Assembly: GCA_037439465.1 (NCBI GenBank)
Contig: JBBIVX010000003.1
Span: forward strand, 1-64,000
Reading direction: 5' to 3'
DNA length: 64,000 nt
Source: Parasulfuritortus sp037439465
GTDB lineage: Bacteria > Pseudomonadota > Gammaproteobacteria > Burkholderiales > Thiobacillaceae
The translations under genes and the position numbers were made by a program. The notes below the pieces were generated by a model. It ran no database searches. It saw only the letters and a program-made list of their open reading frames with translations, and was not told the origin of the DNA. Below, piece by piece: positions 50,478 to 60,714 of the stretch. How positions within the stretch are numbered: position 1 is the first letter of the stretch; each line of letters begins with the position of its first letter.

Positions 50478-52376
50478 ATGCTGCTGCTGCGCAACCTGAC
50501 CCTGGCGCGAGGCGGACGGCCGTTGGTCGAGGGCGCCTCGTTGCAAGTGCATGCTGGCCACAAGATCGGAGTGGTGGGCGCCAACGGCTGCGGCAAGTCG
50601 TCGCTGTTTTCCCTGCTGCGCGGTGAGTTGCATGCCGAGACGGGCGACCTGGAACTGCCGCCAAACTGGGTCATCGCCCATGTTGCCCAGGACGTGCCGG
50701 CGCTGCCCGACCCCGCCCTCGAGTTAGTGCTCGATGGCGACAACGAATTGCGCCGTATCGAGCGGGCGCTGGCTGACACCGGGGCGGCACACGCCGGCGA
50801 ACATATCGCCGACCTGCATGCCCGCTACAGCGAGATCGGCGGCTATGCGGCACGGGCCCGCGCCGCGGAATTGCTGCATGGCCTTGGTTTTGTCGATGCC
50901 GACCTTGGCCGTCCGGTGGCGGATTTTTCCGGCGGCTGGCGGGCGCGGCTCAATCTCGCCCGTGCCCTGATGTGCCGTTCCGACCTCTTGCTGCTGGATG
51001 AGCCCACCAACCACCTCGACCTCGACGCCGTATTCTGGCTGGAAAGCTGGATCCGCGCTTATCCCGGCACGCTGCTCATGGTCTCGCACGACCGCGATTT
51101 TCTCGACGCCACGGTCGGCCACATTCTCAGCTTCGAGGGTGGCCGGCTGGTCCTCTACAAAGGCGGCTATTCCGCTTTCGAGCAGCGCCGCGCCGAGCGG
51201 CTGGCGGTGCAACAGGCGCTGTACGAAAAACAGCAGCGGGAGATCGCCCATCTGCACGGTTTCATCGACCGATTCCAGGCCAAAGCCACCAAGGCACGCC
51301 AGGCGCAGAGCCGGATCAAGGCCCTGGCCCGAATGGAGGCGGTGGCCGCCGCCCATGTCGATACGCCGTTCACCTTCCGCATTCCGGCACCGACGGCGGT
51401 GTCCGACCCGCTGCTGCAATTGGCCGAGGCAGACCTCGGCTACGCCGGCCATCCCATCCTGACCGGCGTCAGCCTGAGCCTCAGGCCGGGCGATCGCCTC
51501 GGCCTGTTGGGCCATAACGGCGCCGGCAAATCCACCCTGGTCAAATGCCTGGCCGGCCTGATCGAACCGCTCGCCGGCAGGCGGGTGGAAGGCCGCAACC
51601 TGCGCATCGGCTATTTTGCGCAGCATCATCTGGAACAACTGCGCGCTGACGAATCGCCCCTGCAACAACTCATCCGCCAGGACCCAAAGGCCAGCGAGCA
51701 GTCGCTGCGCGACTACCTGGGCACCTTCGATTTTCATGGCGACGAGGCCACCGGGCCCTGCGGCCGTTTTTCCGGCGGCGAGAAGGCGCGCCTCGCCCTG
51801 GCACTGCTCATCCACCAGCGGCCCAACCTGCTGCTGCTCGACGAGCCTACCAACCACCTCGATCTGGAGATGCGCGAGGCCTTGACCCTGGCCTTGCAGG
51901 AGTACGAGGGTGCGGTACTCCTGGTGTCGCACGACCGCCATTTGCTGCGCACCACGGTGGATGCCTTCCGGCTAGTGGCCGACGGCCGGGTCATGCCCTA
52001 TAACGGCGACCTCGACGACTACGCCGCCTGGCTGGCGGCGCGCCGGCGGCAGGCGGCACAAGCAGAAAGCGCGCCTGACAAGGCAGCCCGCAGGGAAGCG
52101 CGCCTGAACGAGAAGGCCGAGCGGCAGGCGCGGCTGACGCGGCGGCGACCGCTCATCAAGGAGGTGGAGGCGCTGGAACGCGACCTCGCCGCCTGGAGCG
52201 AGGAGCTGGCTGGCCTGGAGACCCGGCTGGCCGATCCTGCGCTCTATGATGGCGGCGCCACGGCGGAACTGGCGTCCCTGGCGCGGCGCCGCGCCGACCT
52301 GGCCGAGCGTCTGCCGCAGGCGGAAACACGCTGGCTGGAGGCGCAGGCGCAGCTGGAGGCCTTGGATGACGACTGA
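50478..52376 (+). CDS. ABC-F ATPase, YheS-like
   Basis: 632 residues. Two cassettes: GANGCGKSS and GHNGAGKST Walker A, FSGGWRARL and FSGGEKARL signatures, two LLLDEPTNHLDL motifs. The interdomain linker has RRAERLAVQQALYEKQQREI. A charged coiled-coil tail of about 100 residues (from about 515) is typical of YheS/Uup-type proteins. It is downstream of the YbiT-like gene by nine bases, in the same orientation. Confidence 0.9.
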   Translation: MLLLRNLTLARGGRPLVEGASLQVHAGHKIGVVGANGCGKSSLFSLLRGELHAETGDLELPPNWVIAHVAQDVPALPDPALELVLDGDNELRRIERALADTGAAHAGEHIADLHARYSEIGGYAARARAAELLHGLGFVDADLGRPVADFSGGWRARLNLARALMCRSDLLLLDEPTNHLDLDAVFWLESWIRAYPGTLLMVSHDRDFLDATVGHILSFEGGRLVLYKGGYSAFEQRRAERLAVQQALYEKQQREIAHLHGFIDRFQAKATKARQAQSRIKALARMEAVAAAHVDTPFTFRIPAPTAVSDPLLQLAEADLGYAGHPILTGVSLSLRPGDRLGLLGHNGAGKSTLVKCLAGLIEPLAGRRVEGRNLRIGYFAQHHLEQLRADESPLQQLIRQDPKASEQSLRDYLGTFDFHGDEATGPCGRFSGGEKARLALALLIHQRPNLLLLDEPTNHLDLEMREALTLALQEYEGAVLLVSHDRHLLRTTVDAFRLVADGRVMPYNGDLDDYAAWLAARRRQAAQAESAPDKAARREARLNEKAERQARLTRRRPLIKEVEALERDLAAWSEELAGLETRLADPALYDGGATAELASLARRRADLAERLPQAETRWLEAQAQLEALDDD

Positions 52377-52416
52377 GCGGCGGCTTTGTATCATGGCGGC
52401 ATCGCAATCGCGGCGA

Positions 52417-52848
52417 ATGACCATGCCCAAACAGCACAAAGCCCTCATCCTGCTCGTCGCCATGCCAGTCCTGGCCGGCTGTGTCCAGGACACCGCTTCC
52501 TATCTGATCGAGGGCGACCGCAATCATGCCGTCACCCTGGCCCGCTCGCAAAAGTGGTTCTGGGACAGCCGGGTCACGGTCGCGGTCATCGCCGCGCGTC
52601 AGCCCGACTGCCTGGGCGGCCTCAATATCGAGGCCGTGCCACGCACGGCGGCAATGGCTCTCTACCGGGCACCGGACGAATACCCCGAGCCGCTTTTCAT
52701 CCTGGCGGCGGAGGCGGCGCATTACGCCATCAGCACACAAAGCTGCAAGGTGCAGAAATTCACGGCAGCGCCCACCGACCTCGGCCAGAAGCTCGGCACC
52801 TTCGCCGAGGACGGCGGCCGCTTCCGCTTCGTGCCGACACAGCCTTGA
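52417..52848 (+). CDS. putative lipoprotein of unknown function
   Basis: About 143 residues. The N-terminus MTMPKQHKALILLVAMPVLA-GC carries a lipobox (LAGC), so Cys is expected to be lipidated. The rest has DTASYLIEGDRNHAVTLARS and two further Cys (in QPDCLGG and TQSCKVQ), perhaps a disulfide. No family recognised. ATG 52417 or 52423 both fit; neither has a strong ribosome site. It follows the ABC-F gene by 40 bases. Confidence 0.65.
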   Translation: MTMPKQHKALILLVAMPVLAGCVQDTASYLIEGDRNHAVTLARSQKWFWDSRVTVAVIAARQPDCLGGLNIEAVPRTAAMALYRAPDEYPEPLFILAAEAAHYAISTQSCKVQKFTAAPTDLGQKLGTFAEDGGRFRFVPTQP

Positions 52849-52923
52849 CAGGGTGCCAAGCCCACTTTGATGGGGAGGAGGGCCGGGGCTTTTGAGTCCT
52901 AGGGCTTCCTGCCCTTGGCCCGC

Positions 52924-54183
<1,260 letters not shown>

Positions 54184-54296
54184 GGTTTTGGTATTTGCGG
54201 GAATGCGGCGGCAACGGCGCCGGCGGGGGAATCAGGATGGGGGAAGGTCGGTGGATCGCCCGGCAGAACCACCGGGCGCTGCCAGACTAACGAAAC

Positions 54297-54623
54297 TTAG
54301 ATATTGCTGTCAACAAAAGCCGTGAGTTGCGATTTGGAGAGGGCACCGACCTTGGTCGCTTCGACGTTGCCGTTCTTGAACACCATCAAGGTGGGGATGC
54401 CGCGGATGCCGAACTTGGGCGGGGTCTGCTGATTCTCGTCGATGTTCAGTTTGCAGACCTTGAGACGGCCGGAATATTCCTTGGCCACTTCGTCGAGGAT
54501 GGGGGAAATCATCTTGCAGGGACCGCACCAATCCGCCCAGTAGTCCACCAGTACGGGGGTGGCGGATTGCAGGACCTCCTGTTCAAAGGTGTCGTCGGTA
54601 ACGTAATGAATATGTTCGCTCAT
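54297..54623 (-). CDS. trxA: thioredoxin
   Basis: 108 residues. The redox motif WCGPC (Cys33, Cys36) lies after VLVDYWAD, with the cis-Pro in GIRGIPTLMVFKNG. It reduces protein disulfides in the cytoplasm. The gene is 113 bases upstream of rho and divergent from the ferredoxin gene. Confidence 0.95.
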   Translation of the reverse strand: MSEHIHYVTDDTFEQEVLQSATPVLVDYWADWCGPCKMISPILDEVAKEYSGRLKVCKLNIDENQQTPPKFGIRGIPTLMVFKNGNVEATKVGALSKSQLTAFVDSNI

Positions 54624-54669
54624 GAGTGATACCTCTTATGAGAAGAAGAAGGCAATGAGGGCGGAGGGG

Positions 54670-54702
54670 CCGGTTGGCCAAACCGGAAAACGCCGTTATG
54701 CT
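54670..54702 (+). promoter_or_regulatory. promoter of the ferredoxin gene with overlapping dyad
   Basis: TTGGCC (54674-54679) and TATGCT (54697-54702) are 17 bases apart, 4 of 6 and 4 of 6 matches to sigma-70 elements. The dyad CCGGTT-GGCCA-AACCGG (54670-54686) overlaps the -35 and may be an operator. The transcript would begin about 20 bases before the ATG. Confidence 0.45.
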
Positions 54703-54730
54703 AGCGAAAAAGGTGCTGATAGGAAAGCCT

Positions 54731-55054
54731 ATGACATACGTTGTTACCGAGAACTGCATCAACTGCAAATATAGCGATTGCGTTGATGTCTGCCCTGTGG
54801 ATTGCTTTCACGAAGGTCCCAATTTCCTGGTCATCGACCCGGAGGAGTGCATCGACTGCACCCTTTGCGTGGCCGAATGCCCGGCCGAGGCCATATTTGC
54901 CGAGGACGACGTGCCGGAGGATCAACGCCAGTATATCGCCCTGAACGCCGAATTGGCCAAGACGTGGCCCAGCATCGTCGAGAAAAAACCGGCGCTGCCC
55001 GACGCCGACGCCTGGAACGGCAAGCCGGGCAAGGGTCCGCTGCTCAAGCGCTGA
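54731..55054 (+). CDS. fdxA: 7Fe ferredoxin (FdxA-like)
   Basis: 107 residues. MTYVVTENCINCKYSDCVDVC and PVDC give Cys9, 12, 17, 21 and 25; IDCTLCVAECP gives Cys43, 46 and 50 with Cys40 before. The CX7CX3CP plus CX2CX2CX3CP arrangement is that of [3Fe-4S][4Fe-4S] FdxA ferredoxins, low-potential electron carriers. ATG 54731 has AGGAAA upstream; ATG 54674 would extend into the promoter. Confidence 0.93.
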   Translation: MTYVVTENCINCKYSDCVDVCPVDCFHEGPNFLVIDPEECIDCTLCVAECPAEAIFAEDDVPEDQRQYIALNAELAKTWPSIVEKKPALPDADAWNGKPGKGPLLKR

Positions 55055-55060
55055 CCCCGT

Positions 55061-55294
55061 TCAGCCAGCCGTGCCCATTCGCCGACAGTCGCATTGGTAG
55101 GTATAGCCCTCCCCTGGCCGGTTGGAGCAGCGGAAGGACTGAACACCAGCGTTACCGCACAGGTTGCGGCATTGCTGTTCCCGGTCGCTGCAGGAATTGG
55201 CCGTATCCAGCACGGTGGGTTCACTGCGGTTGATGGAGAGGCAGCCGGCGAGCGCCAGCAGGGCCGGCGCCAGGAGTAGGGCAGTGCGCCACAT
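55061..55294 (-). CDS. small Cys-rich lipoprotein
   Basis: 77 residues. MWRTALLLAPALLALAGC has a lipobox LAGC. The mature part has six further Cys in NSCSDREQQCRNLCGNAG, FRCSNR and YQCDCRR. The start ATG 55294 has GGAG about nine bases upstream. Unknown function; it could hold disulfides or a metal in the periplasm. It converges with fdxA. Confidence 0.7.
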   Translation of the reverse strand: MWRTALLLAPALLALAGCLSINRSEPTVLDTANSCSDREQQCRNLCGNAGVQSFRCSNRPGEGYTYQCDCRRMGTAG

Positions 55295-55425
55295 CTTCGA
55301 TCTCCGTAAAAACGAATGGAGTCGGCATTGCACCGCTCCGCCCGCTTCGCGGCAAGAGACGAATGCCCCATGGAGCAAAGAGGTTTGCGCTAGCAGAAGC
55401 TGTTTAAGGCGCCGGCGGGGCGCGC

Positions 55426-55809
55426 TCAGGATGGTAAAGCCCAGGCGCGCAGTTGAGCTTCCAGGTCCGCCTCGCACACCGGCGTCGGCAGGGCGGCATC
55501 GATGCGGAAACGCTGTCGCACCTTGTCCAGCGCATCTTGATGGATAGGGTCGTAAAACACCAGCACTTTTACCTCGTGCAGCGGCTGCAGGCTGGCCAAC
55601 AGCGATTCCAGGTTGCTGACCCGGTCGCGGAAATCGGGTTGATGATAAAAATCCGCCGCCACTACCGCCGGTCTGTGCTGGCGCAACCAGATGATCGCCT
55701 TGCGCACCGCGAATTCGCTCTGCACCTGATAGCCTAATCGTTCATAGACAGGGCGCAGGCCGGCGTTCGCCAGAAATTCGACGACGGCGAGCAGGGTGGG
55801 GGCGGACAT
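55426..55809 (-). CDS. protein of unknown function, receiver-like secondary structure
   Basis: 127 residues. MSAPTLLAVVEFLANAGLRP is followed by alternating strands and helices: AVRKAIIWLRQHRPAVVAADF, HEVKVLVFYDPIHQDALDKV. The pattern VVAADF resembles the phospho-site strand of response regulators, but the usual acidic triad is not clear. No family can be named. ATG 55809 is used; the frame opens at 55854. Confidence 0.55.
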   Translation of the reverse strand: MSAPTLLAVVEFLANAGLRPVYERLGYQVQSEFAVRKAIIWLRQHRPAVVAADFYHQPDFRDRVSNLESLLASLQPLHEVKVLVFYDPIHQDALDKVRQRFRIDAALPTPVCEADLEAQLRAWALPS

Positions 55810-55860
55810 GGTCCATCCGGCCAGAGGGGGCCACGGCCCCCTCGTCACCGGCACTGGCGA

Positions 55861-56466
55861 TTACAGCTCTTTGCCGTGCTGGGCCAGGTACTCAGCCACG
55901 CCCTCGGTGGTGGCCTTCATGCCGGCATCGCCTTTCTTCCAGCCGGCCGGACAGACTTCACCATGCGCCTCGAAGAACTGCAGGGCATCGACCATGCGCA
56001 GCATCTCATCGACGTTGCGACCAAGCGGCAGGTTGTTGACCACCTGATGCTGCACCATGCCCGCCTTGTCAATCAGGAAGGAACCACGGAAGGCGACGTT
56101 GCCATCCGGCGTTTCCACGTCATAGGCCTTGCAGATGGCGTGATTCAGGTCGGCCACCAGGGTGTAGCCGACTGGGCCAATGCCCCCCTGGTTGACTGGC
56201 GTGTTGCGCCAGGCGTTGTGGGTGAAGTGCGAGTCGATGGAGATGCCGATCACCTCGACGTTGCGCGCCTTGAATTCGGCCAGACGGTGGTCGAAGGCGA
56301 GCAGCTCCGAAGGGCAGACAAAGGTGAAATCGAGCGGATAGAAGAACACCACGGCATATTTGCCGGCCGTGGCCTGCTTGAGGTTGTAGTTGTCGACGAT
56401 GGAGCCATTGCCGAGCACGGCGGCGGCGGTGAAATCAGGTGCGGGTTTGCCTACGAGTACAGCCAT
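55861..56466 (-). CDS. 2-Cys peroxiredoxin (AhpC/Prx1 type)
   Basis: 201 residues. The peroxidatic Cys51 lies in FTFVCPSE and the resolving Cys172 in GEVCPAGW, so it is a typical 2-Cys enzyme reducing hydrogen peroxide and organic peroxides with thioredoxin or AhpF. PLDFTFVCP and the C-terminal YF-like extension AEYLAQHGKEL are conserved. The gene is monocistronic, with its own promoter region and no ahpF in the window. Confidence 0.93.
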   Translation of the reverse strand: MAVLVGKPAPDFTAAAVLGNGSIVDNYNLKQATAGKYAVVFFYPLDFTFVCPSELLAFDHRLAEFKARNVEVIGISIDSHFTHNAWRNTPVNQGGIGPVGYTLVADLNHAICKAYDVETPDGNVAFRGSFLIDKAGMVQHQVVNNLPLGRNVDEMLRMVDALQFFEAHGEVCPAGWKKGDAGMKATTEGVAEYLAQHGKEL

Positions 56467-56524
56467 TTTTGTTCCTTCAGCCAGTTGATTGAAAAAAACC
56501 GACGTCCCTTGTGGGCGACGGGTA

Positions 56525-56553
56525 TTTATAGAAACAGTGATTAGTTTACTAAA
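56525..56553 (-). promoter_or_regulatory. promoter and operator-like dyad of the peroxiredoxin gene
   Basis: On the minus strand TATAAA (56530-56525) lies 17 bases after TTTAGT (56553-56548). The perfect 12-bp palindrome TTAGTTTACTAA (56541-56552) overlaps the -35. The site is in a locally A/T-rich patch. A redox regulator site is possible; its identity is unknown. Confidence 0.4.
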
Positions 56554-56671
56554 TTACTTGGCCTTTGCCAGGAAAAAATGCCTGGCGCCTGCTTACCGCC
56601 GTCCACCTTCACAACGGAGCGAGTGGGGACGCCACGCGGAGCGAATGGAGCGAGACTTCCGCAAGCCAGCA

Positions 56672-59158
56672 CTAGCTTTTCTTCCTGCCGCGCACCGGTT
56701 TATCGGTGGCGGCCTTGTCGGCTTTGGCGGCGAGGAGTTGCAGGGCCTCGTCGAGAGTAATTGAGTCGAACTTGCTGTCTTTGGGCAAGGTGGCGTTGAT
56801 CTTGCCGTGGGTGGCATAGGGACCGTAACGGCCTTCCTTGACCAGCACAGGCTTGCCGTCGGCGGGATGGGGGCCCAATTCCCGGCTGGCGCCGCCCGCC
56901 CCGCGTGCAGACGGCGGCGCGGCCAGGATTTCCAGGGCCTGTCCCAGATCGATGCGGTAGACGTCATACTGTTTTGGAATGGATCTGAACTTGCCGTCGT
57001 GCAGCAGATAGGGGCCAAAACGGCCAATGTTGGCGACGATGGGCAGTCCGCTTTGGGGATGGTGGCCGACTTCACGTGGCAGCGACAGCAGCACCAGGGC
57101 CGTCGCCAGATCGGCGGTTTCGACCGGTTTGTCCTTGGGCCAGGTGGCGCGGCGTGGTTTCGGCGCCTTCTTGTCGGCGGGCATGTCGCCCACTTGCACA
57201 TACCAGCCAAAGCGGCCGTTAAGCAGTTTGACCGGCTGCCCGCTGGCGGGGTCGTCGCCGAGCACGATGTCTTCGCCGGGGGCGGGCTGGTCACCGTAGG
57301 GACGGGTGTAGTCGCACGCCGGGTACCCGGAACAACCGATGAAAAAACCGCGCTTGCTCGCTTGCAGGAACAATGGCTGGCCGCACTTCGGACACGCCTC
57401 TTCCAGCGGACAGCCGCGCTCCACCTTGCTCTTGGTCTCGAGCTGAACAGAGAATTGGCCCCAGAACTCATCCATCACCGGCACCCACTCGCGCGCACCG
57501 TTGGAGATGTCGTCCAGCTCGTCTTCGAAGTGGGCGGTGAAGTCATAGTCCACATAATCGTGGAAGTGGCGGGTAAGAAAGCAGTTCACCAGGCGGCCGA
57601 TGGCAGTGGGCTTGAAGCGCTTCTTCTCCAGCAGGACATACGCACCGATGTTGTCGCGTTCATAAAGCAGGGTGGAAATGATGCTGGCGTAGGTGGATGG
57701 CCGACCGATGCCATATTCCTCCAGGGTCTTGACCAGGCTGGCCTCGGAGTAGCGCGGCGGCGGCTGGGTGAAATGCTGCTCGCCATGCAGCTTGTCCACC
57801 GGGAGCGTTTCGCCCTCGGCCAGCGGCGGCAGTTTGGTCTCGTCCTCGTCGCCGGCGGGCTCGTCCTCGTCCTCGCGGTAGACAGCCAGAAAACCATCGA
57901 AGGCCACGGTCTGGCCGTTGGCGCGAAACAGGCCGGCCTCGCCGACGGCGATATCCACCGCCACGGTGTCCAGTTCGGCGGCGGCCATCTGGCTTGCCAG
58001 GGCACGTTTCCAGATCATCTCGTAAAGGCTGGACTGGTCGTGCGTGAGGTGCGCGCGCAGGCTGTCCGGGGTGCGTCCTATGGCCGTCGGCCGGATGGCC
58101 TCATGCGCCTCCTGGGCGTTCTTGGACTTGTTGGTGTACACCGGCGCCTGTTTGGGCAGGTAATCCTTGGCAAAGGACTGGGCGACATAGGCGCGAATGT
58201 CGGTGACGGCCTCCTGCGACAGGTTCACCGAGTCGGTCCGCATATAGGTGATGAGGCCGGTGGCACCGCCGCCGATATCGATACCCTCATAGAGCTGCTG
58301 GGCGACACGCATGGTCCGCTCGGAGGTGAAACCCAGTTTGCGCACAGCCTCCTGTTGCAGCGTGGAGGTGGTGAAGGGTGCCGCCGGCAGGCGCTGGCGG
58401 CGTTTTTTCTCCACCTTGGCCACCCGCGCTTCACCCTTGGCCGTCTGTTCCAGGGCGGCAATGACAGTCTCGGCTCGGGCGGCATCGGCGATGGAGAATT
58501 GCTGCAGCTTTTCGCCTTGAAACTGAATCAACCTGGCGCCGAATTTCTGCCGGCCCTTGTGGCTGTCGAGGTGCAACGTCCAGTATTCGCGCGCCTGGAA
58601 GCGCTCGATCTCCTGCTCACGCTCGACGATCAGGCGCAGGGCGGGGCTCTGTACCCGGCCGGCGGAAAGGCCGGGGCTGATCTTCTTCCACAACAGCGGC
58701 GATAGGTTGAAGCCGACCAGGTAGTCGAGCGCGCGCCTGGCCTGCTGGGCGTTGACCAGGTCCATGGCGACCTGACGCGGGTGCGCGATGGCCTGCCGCA
58801 CCGCCCGCTCGGTAATCTCATAGAAGGCCACACGCCCGAGCGGTTTCTTGTCGAGCAGTTTGCGGCCGCGCAGGATTTCGGTCAGATGCCAGGCGATGGC
58901 CTCGCCTTCGCGGTCCGGGTCGGTGGCGATCAGCACTTCCTCGGCCTTTCTCACCGCTTTGGCAATGGCCTCGACGTGTCGAACATTGCGTTCGATCAGC
59001 TCGTATTTCATGGTGAAGCCATTGTCGGGCTCGACCGAGCCGGTCTTCGGCGTCAGGTCGCGGACGTGACCATAGCTGGCCAGCACCTCGAAATCGCCGC
59101 CCAGATATTTTTTTAGCGTTTTCGCCTTGGAAGGCGACTCAACGATGAGCAACCGCAT
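56672..59158 (-). CDS. topA: DNA topoisomerase I
   Basis: 828 residues. The Toprim domain starts MRLLIVESPSKAKTLKKYLG, with DPDREGEAIAWHL. The active Tyr is in TYMRTDSVNLS (about 306). The C-terminal part has one zinc finger CPKCGQ...CSGYPAC (about 580-605) and three Topo-repeat units around GRFGWYVQVGD, GRFGPYLLHDG and GRYGPYATHGK, ending in a basic tail RGRKKS. It relaxes negative supercoils. It is followed upstream by smg and dprA, a conserved order. Confidence 0.96.
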   Translation of the reverse strand: MRLLIVESPSKAKTLKKYLGGDFEVLASYGHVRDLTPKTGSVEPDNGFTMKYELIERNVRHVEAIAKAVRKAEEVLIATDPDREGEAIAWHLTEILRGRKLLDKKPLGRVAFYEITERAVRQAIAHPRQVAMDLVNAQQARRALDYLVGFNLSPLLWKKISPGLSAGRVQSPALRLIVEREQEIERFQAREYWTLHLDSHKGRQKFGARLIQFQGEKLQQFSIADAARAETVIAALEQTAKGEARVAKVEKKRRQRLPAAPFTTSTLQQEAVRKLGFTSERTMRVAQQLYEGIDIGGGATGLITYMRTDSVNLSQEAVTDIRAYVAQSFAKDYLPKQAPVYTNKSKNAQEAHEAIRPTAIGRTPDSLRAHLTHDQSSLYEMIWKRALASQMAAAELDTVAVDIAVGEAGLFRANGQTVAFDGFLAVYREDEDEPAGDEDETKLPPLAEGETLPVDKLHGEQHFTQPPPRYSEASLVKTLEEYGIGRPSTYASIISTLLYERDNIGAYVLLEKKRFKPTAIGRLVNCFLTRHFHDYVDYDFTAHFEDELDDISNGAREWVPVMDEFWGQFSVQLETKSKVERGCPLEEACPKCGQPLFLQASKRGFFIGCSGYPACDYTRPYGDQPAPGEDIVLGDDPASGQPVKLLNGRFGWYVQVGDMPADKKAPKPRRATWPKDKPVETADLATALVLLSLPREVGHHPQSGLPIVANIGRFGPYLLHDGKFRSIPKQYDVYRIDLGQALEILAAPPSARGAGGASRELGPHPADGKPVLVKEGRYGPYATHGKINATLPKDSKFDSITLDEALQLLAAKADKAATDKPVRGRKKS

Positions 59159-59173
59159 GATGGGATGGGGAAA

Positions 59174-59632
59174 TCAGTGATAGGTCGGGGCAAAATTGCC
59201 ATCGTGCACCATGTCCTCCAGCCACATGGCCTCGTTTGGCCCCTTATGATAAGAGATGGTCAGCATGGTGATCGATTTGATGAGCTCGGCCGAGACCACG
59301 TCCTCATCCTCGTCCAGAGCCAGCGCCTCTTCGATCACCGACTCCCGCAGTTCGGCAGACAGCAGGCCGAGATTTTCCAGGTGGATCAGAAAGCCGATGC
59401 CGGCCGGGTCCAGACGCTGCCGCTCCTCGCTGGTATAACAACGCAGCCCCTGGCCGGTGCCCTCGCCGGCACCCGCCGCGAGGGCCTTCAGCCCATACAA
59501 CCAATCCAGGGCGAGGCGGATATCCTCGGCCTCAAACCCCGCCGCGCTCAACTTGCGGCTGAGGGACTCGGGGTCGGGTACCCGGTTCGTGACCAGATAG
59601 TTGTCGCACAGATAAAGTAGGATGTCGGCCAT
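59174..59632 (-). CDS. smg: DUF494 (Smg) family protein
   Basis: 152 residues. MADILLYLCDNY (compare MFDVLMYL in enterobacterial Smg) and ALDEDEDVVSAELIKSITMLT are family features. Smg proteins lie between dprA and topA and have no defined function. ATG 59632 is chosen; TTG 59641, which overlaps the dprA stop as TTGA, is a real alternative, because GAAGG sits only two bases from the ATG. Confidence 0.88.
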   Translation of the reverse strand: MADILLYLCDNYLVTNRVPDPESLSRKLSAAGFEAEDIRLALDWLYGLKALAAGAGEGTGQGLRCYTSEERQRLDPAGIGFLIHLENLGLLSAELRESVIEEALALDEDEDVVSAELIKSITMLTISYHKGPNEAMWLEDMVHDGNFAPTYH

Positions 59633-59637
59633 CGCCT

Positions 59638-60714
59638 TCAATAAATCCGTTGATAGAAGCCGCCCGGCAACGTGGCGACGCGGCCTTCCAGCTCGCGCGT
59701 AAACAGCATGGCCGAAAGGCTATCCACCGTCAAGCCGCTGCGCGCGGCCAGCTCGTCGAGGCTGATAGGGTCGGGCCCCATGTGGTCGAGCACAGGGTCG
59801 GCGCTGGTCTCGGGCTGTTCTGCCAGCATCTCCCGCGCCCAGGGCAAATTGAGCTCCTCCAGGATGTCGGCGGCCGATTCCACCAGCTTGGCACCCTGCT
59901 TTATCAACTGGTGGCAGCCCTTGGCGAGCGCCGAATGAATCGAGCCCGGAACGGCGAATACCTCCCGCCCCTGTTCGGCGGCCAGGCGGGCGGTAATCAA
60001 TGAGCCAGACTGGGGCGCGGCCTCGATGACCAGCACGCCGAGGGCGAGTCCGCTGATGAGGCGGTTGCGGCGGGGAAAGTTGCCCGGCCTGGGCGGCGTG
60101 CCCAGCGGAAACTCGGAGACCACGGCCCCGCCCGCCGCCAGCCGATGCGCCAGATCGCGGTTTTGCGCGGGATAGACCCGATCGAGCCCGGTACCGACCA
60201 CGGCCACGCCGCTGCCGTTGCCGGCCAACCCACCCTCATGCGCGGCCGCGTCGATGCCCGTCGCCAACCCGCTGACTATGGTCAGGCCCTGTTCGGCCAG
60301 GGCCTGGGCAAAGGCTTGGGCATCGCGCCGCCCCTGCGGAGTGGCATTGCGGCTGCCAACCACGGCCAACATTGGCCGCCGCAAGGCGGCGACATCGCCC
60401 TTGACATAAAACCACATGGGCGGGTCGGGCAGGGCACGCAACGGCGCCGGGTAAGCGGGATCCGGCCAAGTGACGAGGTGGGCGTCGGGGGCCGCCAGCC
60501 ACTCCAGGGTGGCGGCATGATCGGCGGCAGCGGGGGGATGGCGCAGCGCCTCGGCGATACTGTCATCGACCAAGCGCCGCAATTCCTGGCGAGAGGCGGC
60601 GAAGATGGCGTTGACGTCGGGGAAGTGTTGCAGCAGCCGGCGCGCCGTATCCGCGCCCAGTCCGGGTATCGCCGCCAAGGCCAGCCAGGGGAGCGCGGTG
60701 CTGGGCGCGATCAA
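59638..60714 (-). CDS. dprA: DNA-processing protein DprA
   Basis: 358 residues. The N-terminal SAM-like part starts LPWLALAAIPGLGADTARR; the Rossmann core has VVGSRNATPQG, VSGLATGIDAAAHEG, GTGLDRVYPAQN and NRLISGLALGVLVIEA; a C-terminal winged helix (DELAARSGLTVDSLSAML) is present. DprA loads RecA on incoming single-stranded DNA in transformation. TTG 60714 overlaps the upstream stop as TTGA with AGGA before it. A longer reading to 61041 is within the LysM gene. Pili plus DprA would fit natural competence. Confidence 0.93.
   Translation of the reverse strand: MIAPSTALPWLALAAIPGLGADTARRLLQHFPDVNAIFAASRQELRRLVDDSIAEALRHPPAAADHAATLEWLAAPDAHLVTWPDPAYPAPLRALPDPPMWFYVKGDVAALRRPMLAVVGSRNATPQGRRDAQAFAQALAEQGLTIVSGLATGIDAAAHEGGLAGNGSGVAVVGTGLDRVYPAQNRDLAHRLAAGGAVVSEFPLGTPPRPGNFPRRNRLISGLALGVLVIEAAPQSGSLITARLAAEQGREVFAVPGSIHSALAKGCHQLIKQGAKLVESAADILEELNLPWAREMLAEQPETSADPVLDHMGPDPISLDELAARSGLTVDSLSAMLFTRELEGRVATLPGGFYQRIY

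Noticed and set aside
56807..58705. Plus-strand open frame of 632 codons opposite topA
   Set aside because: It is an antisense shadow of topA; no family motif and no ribosome site.
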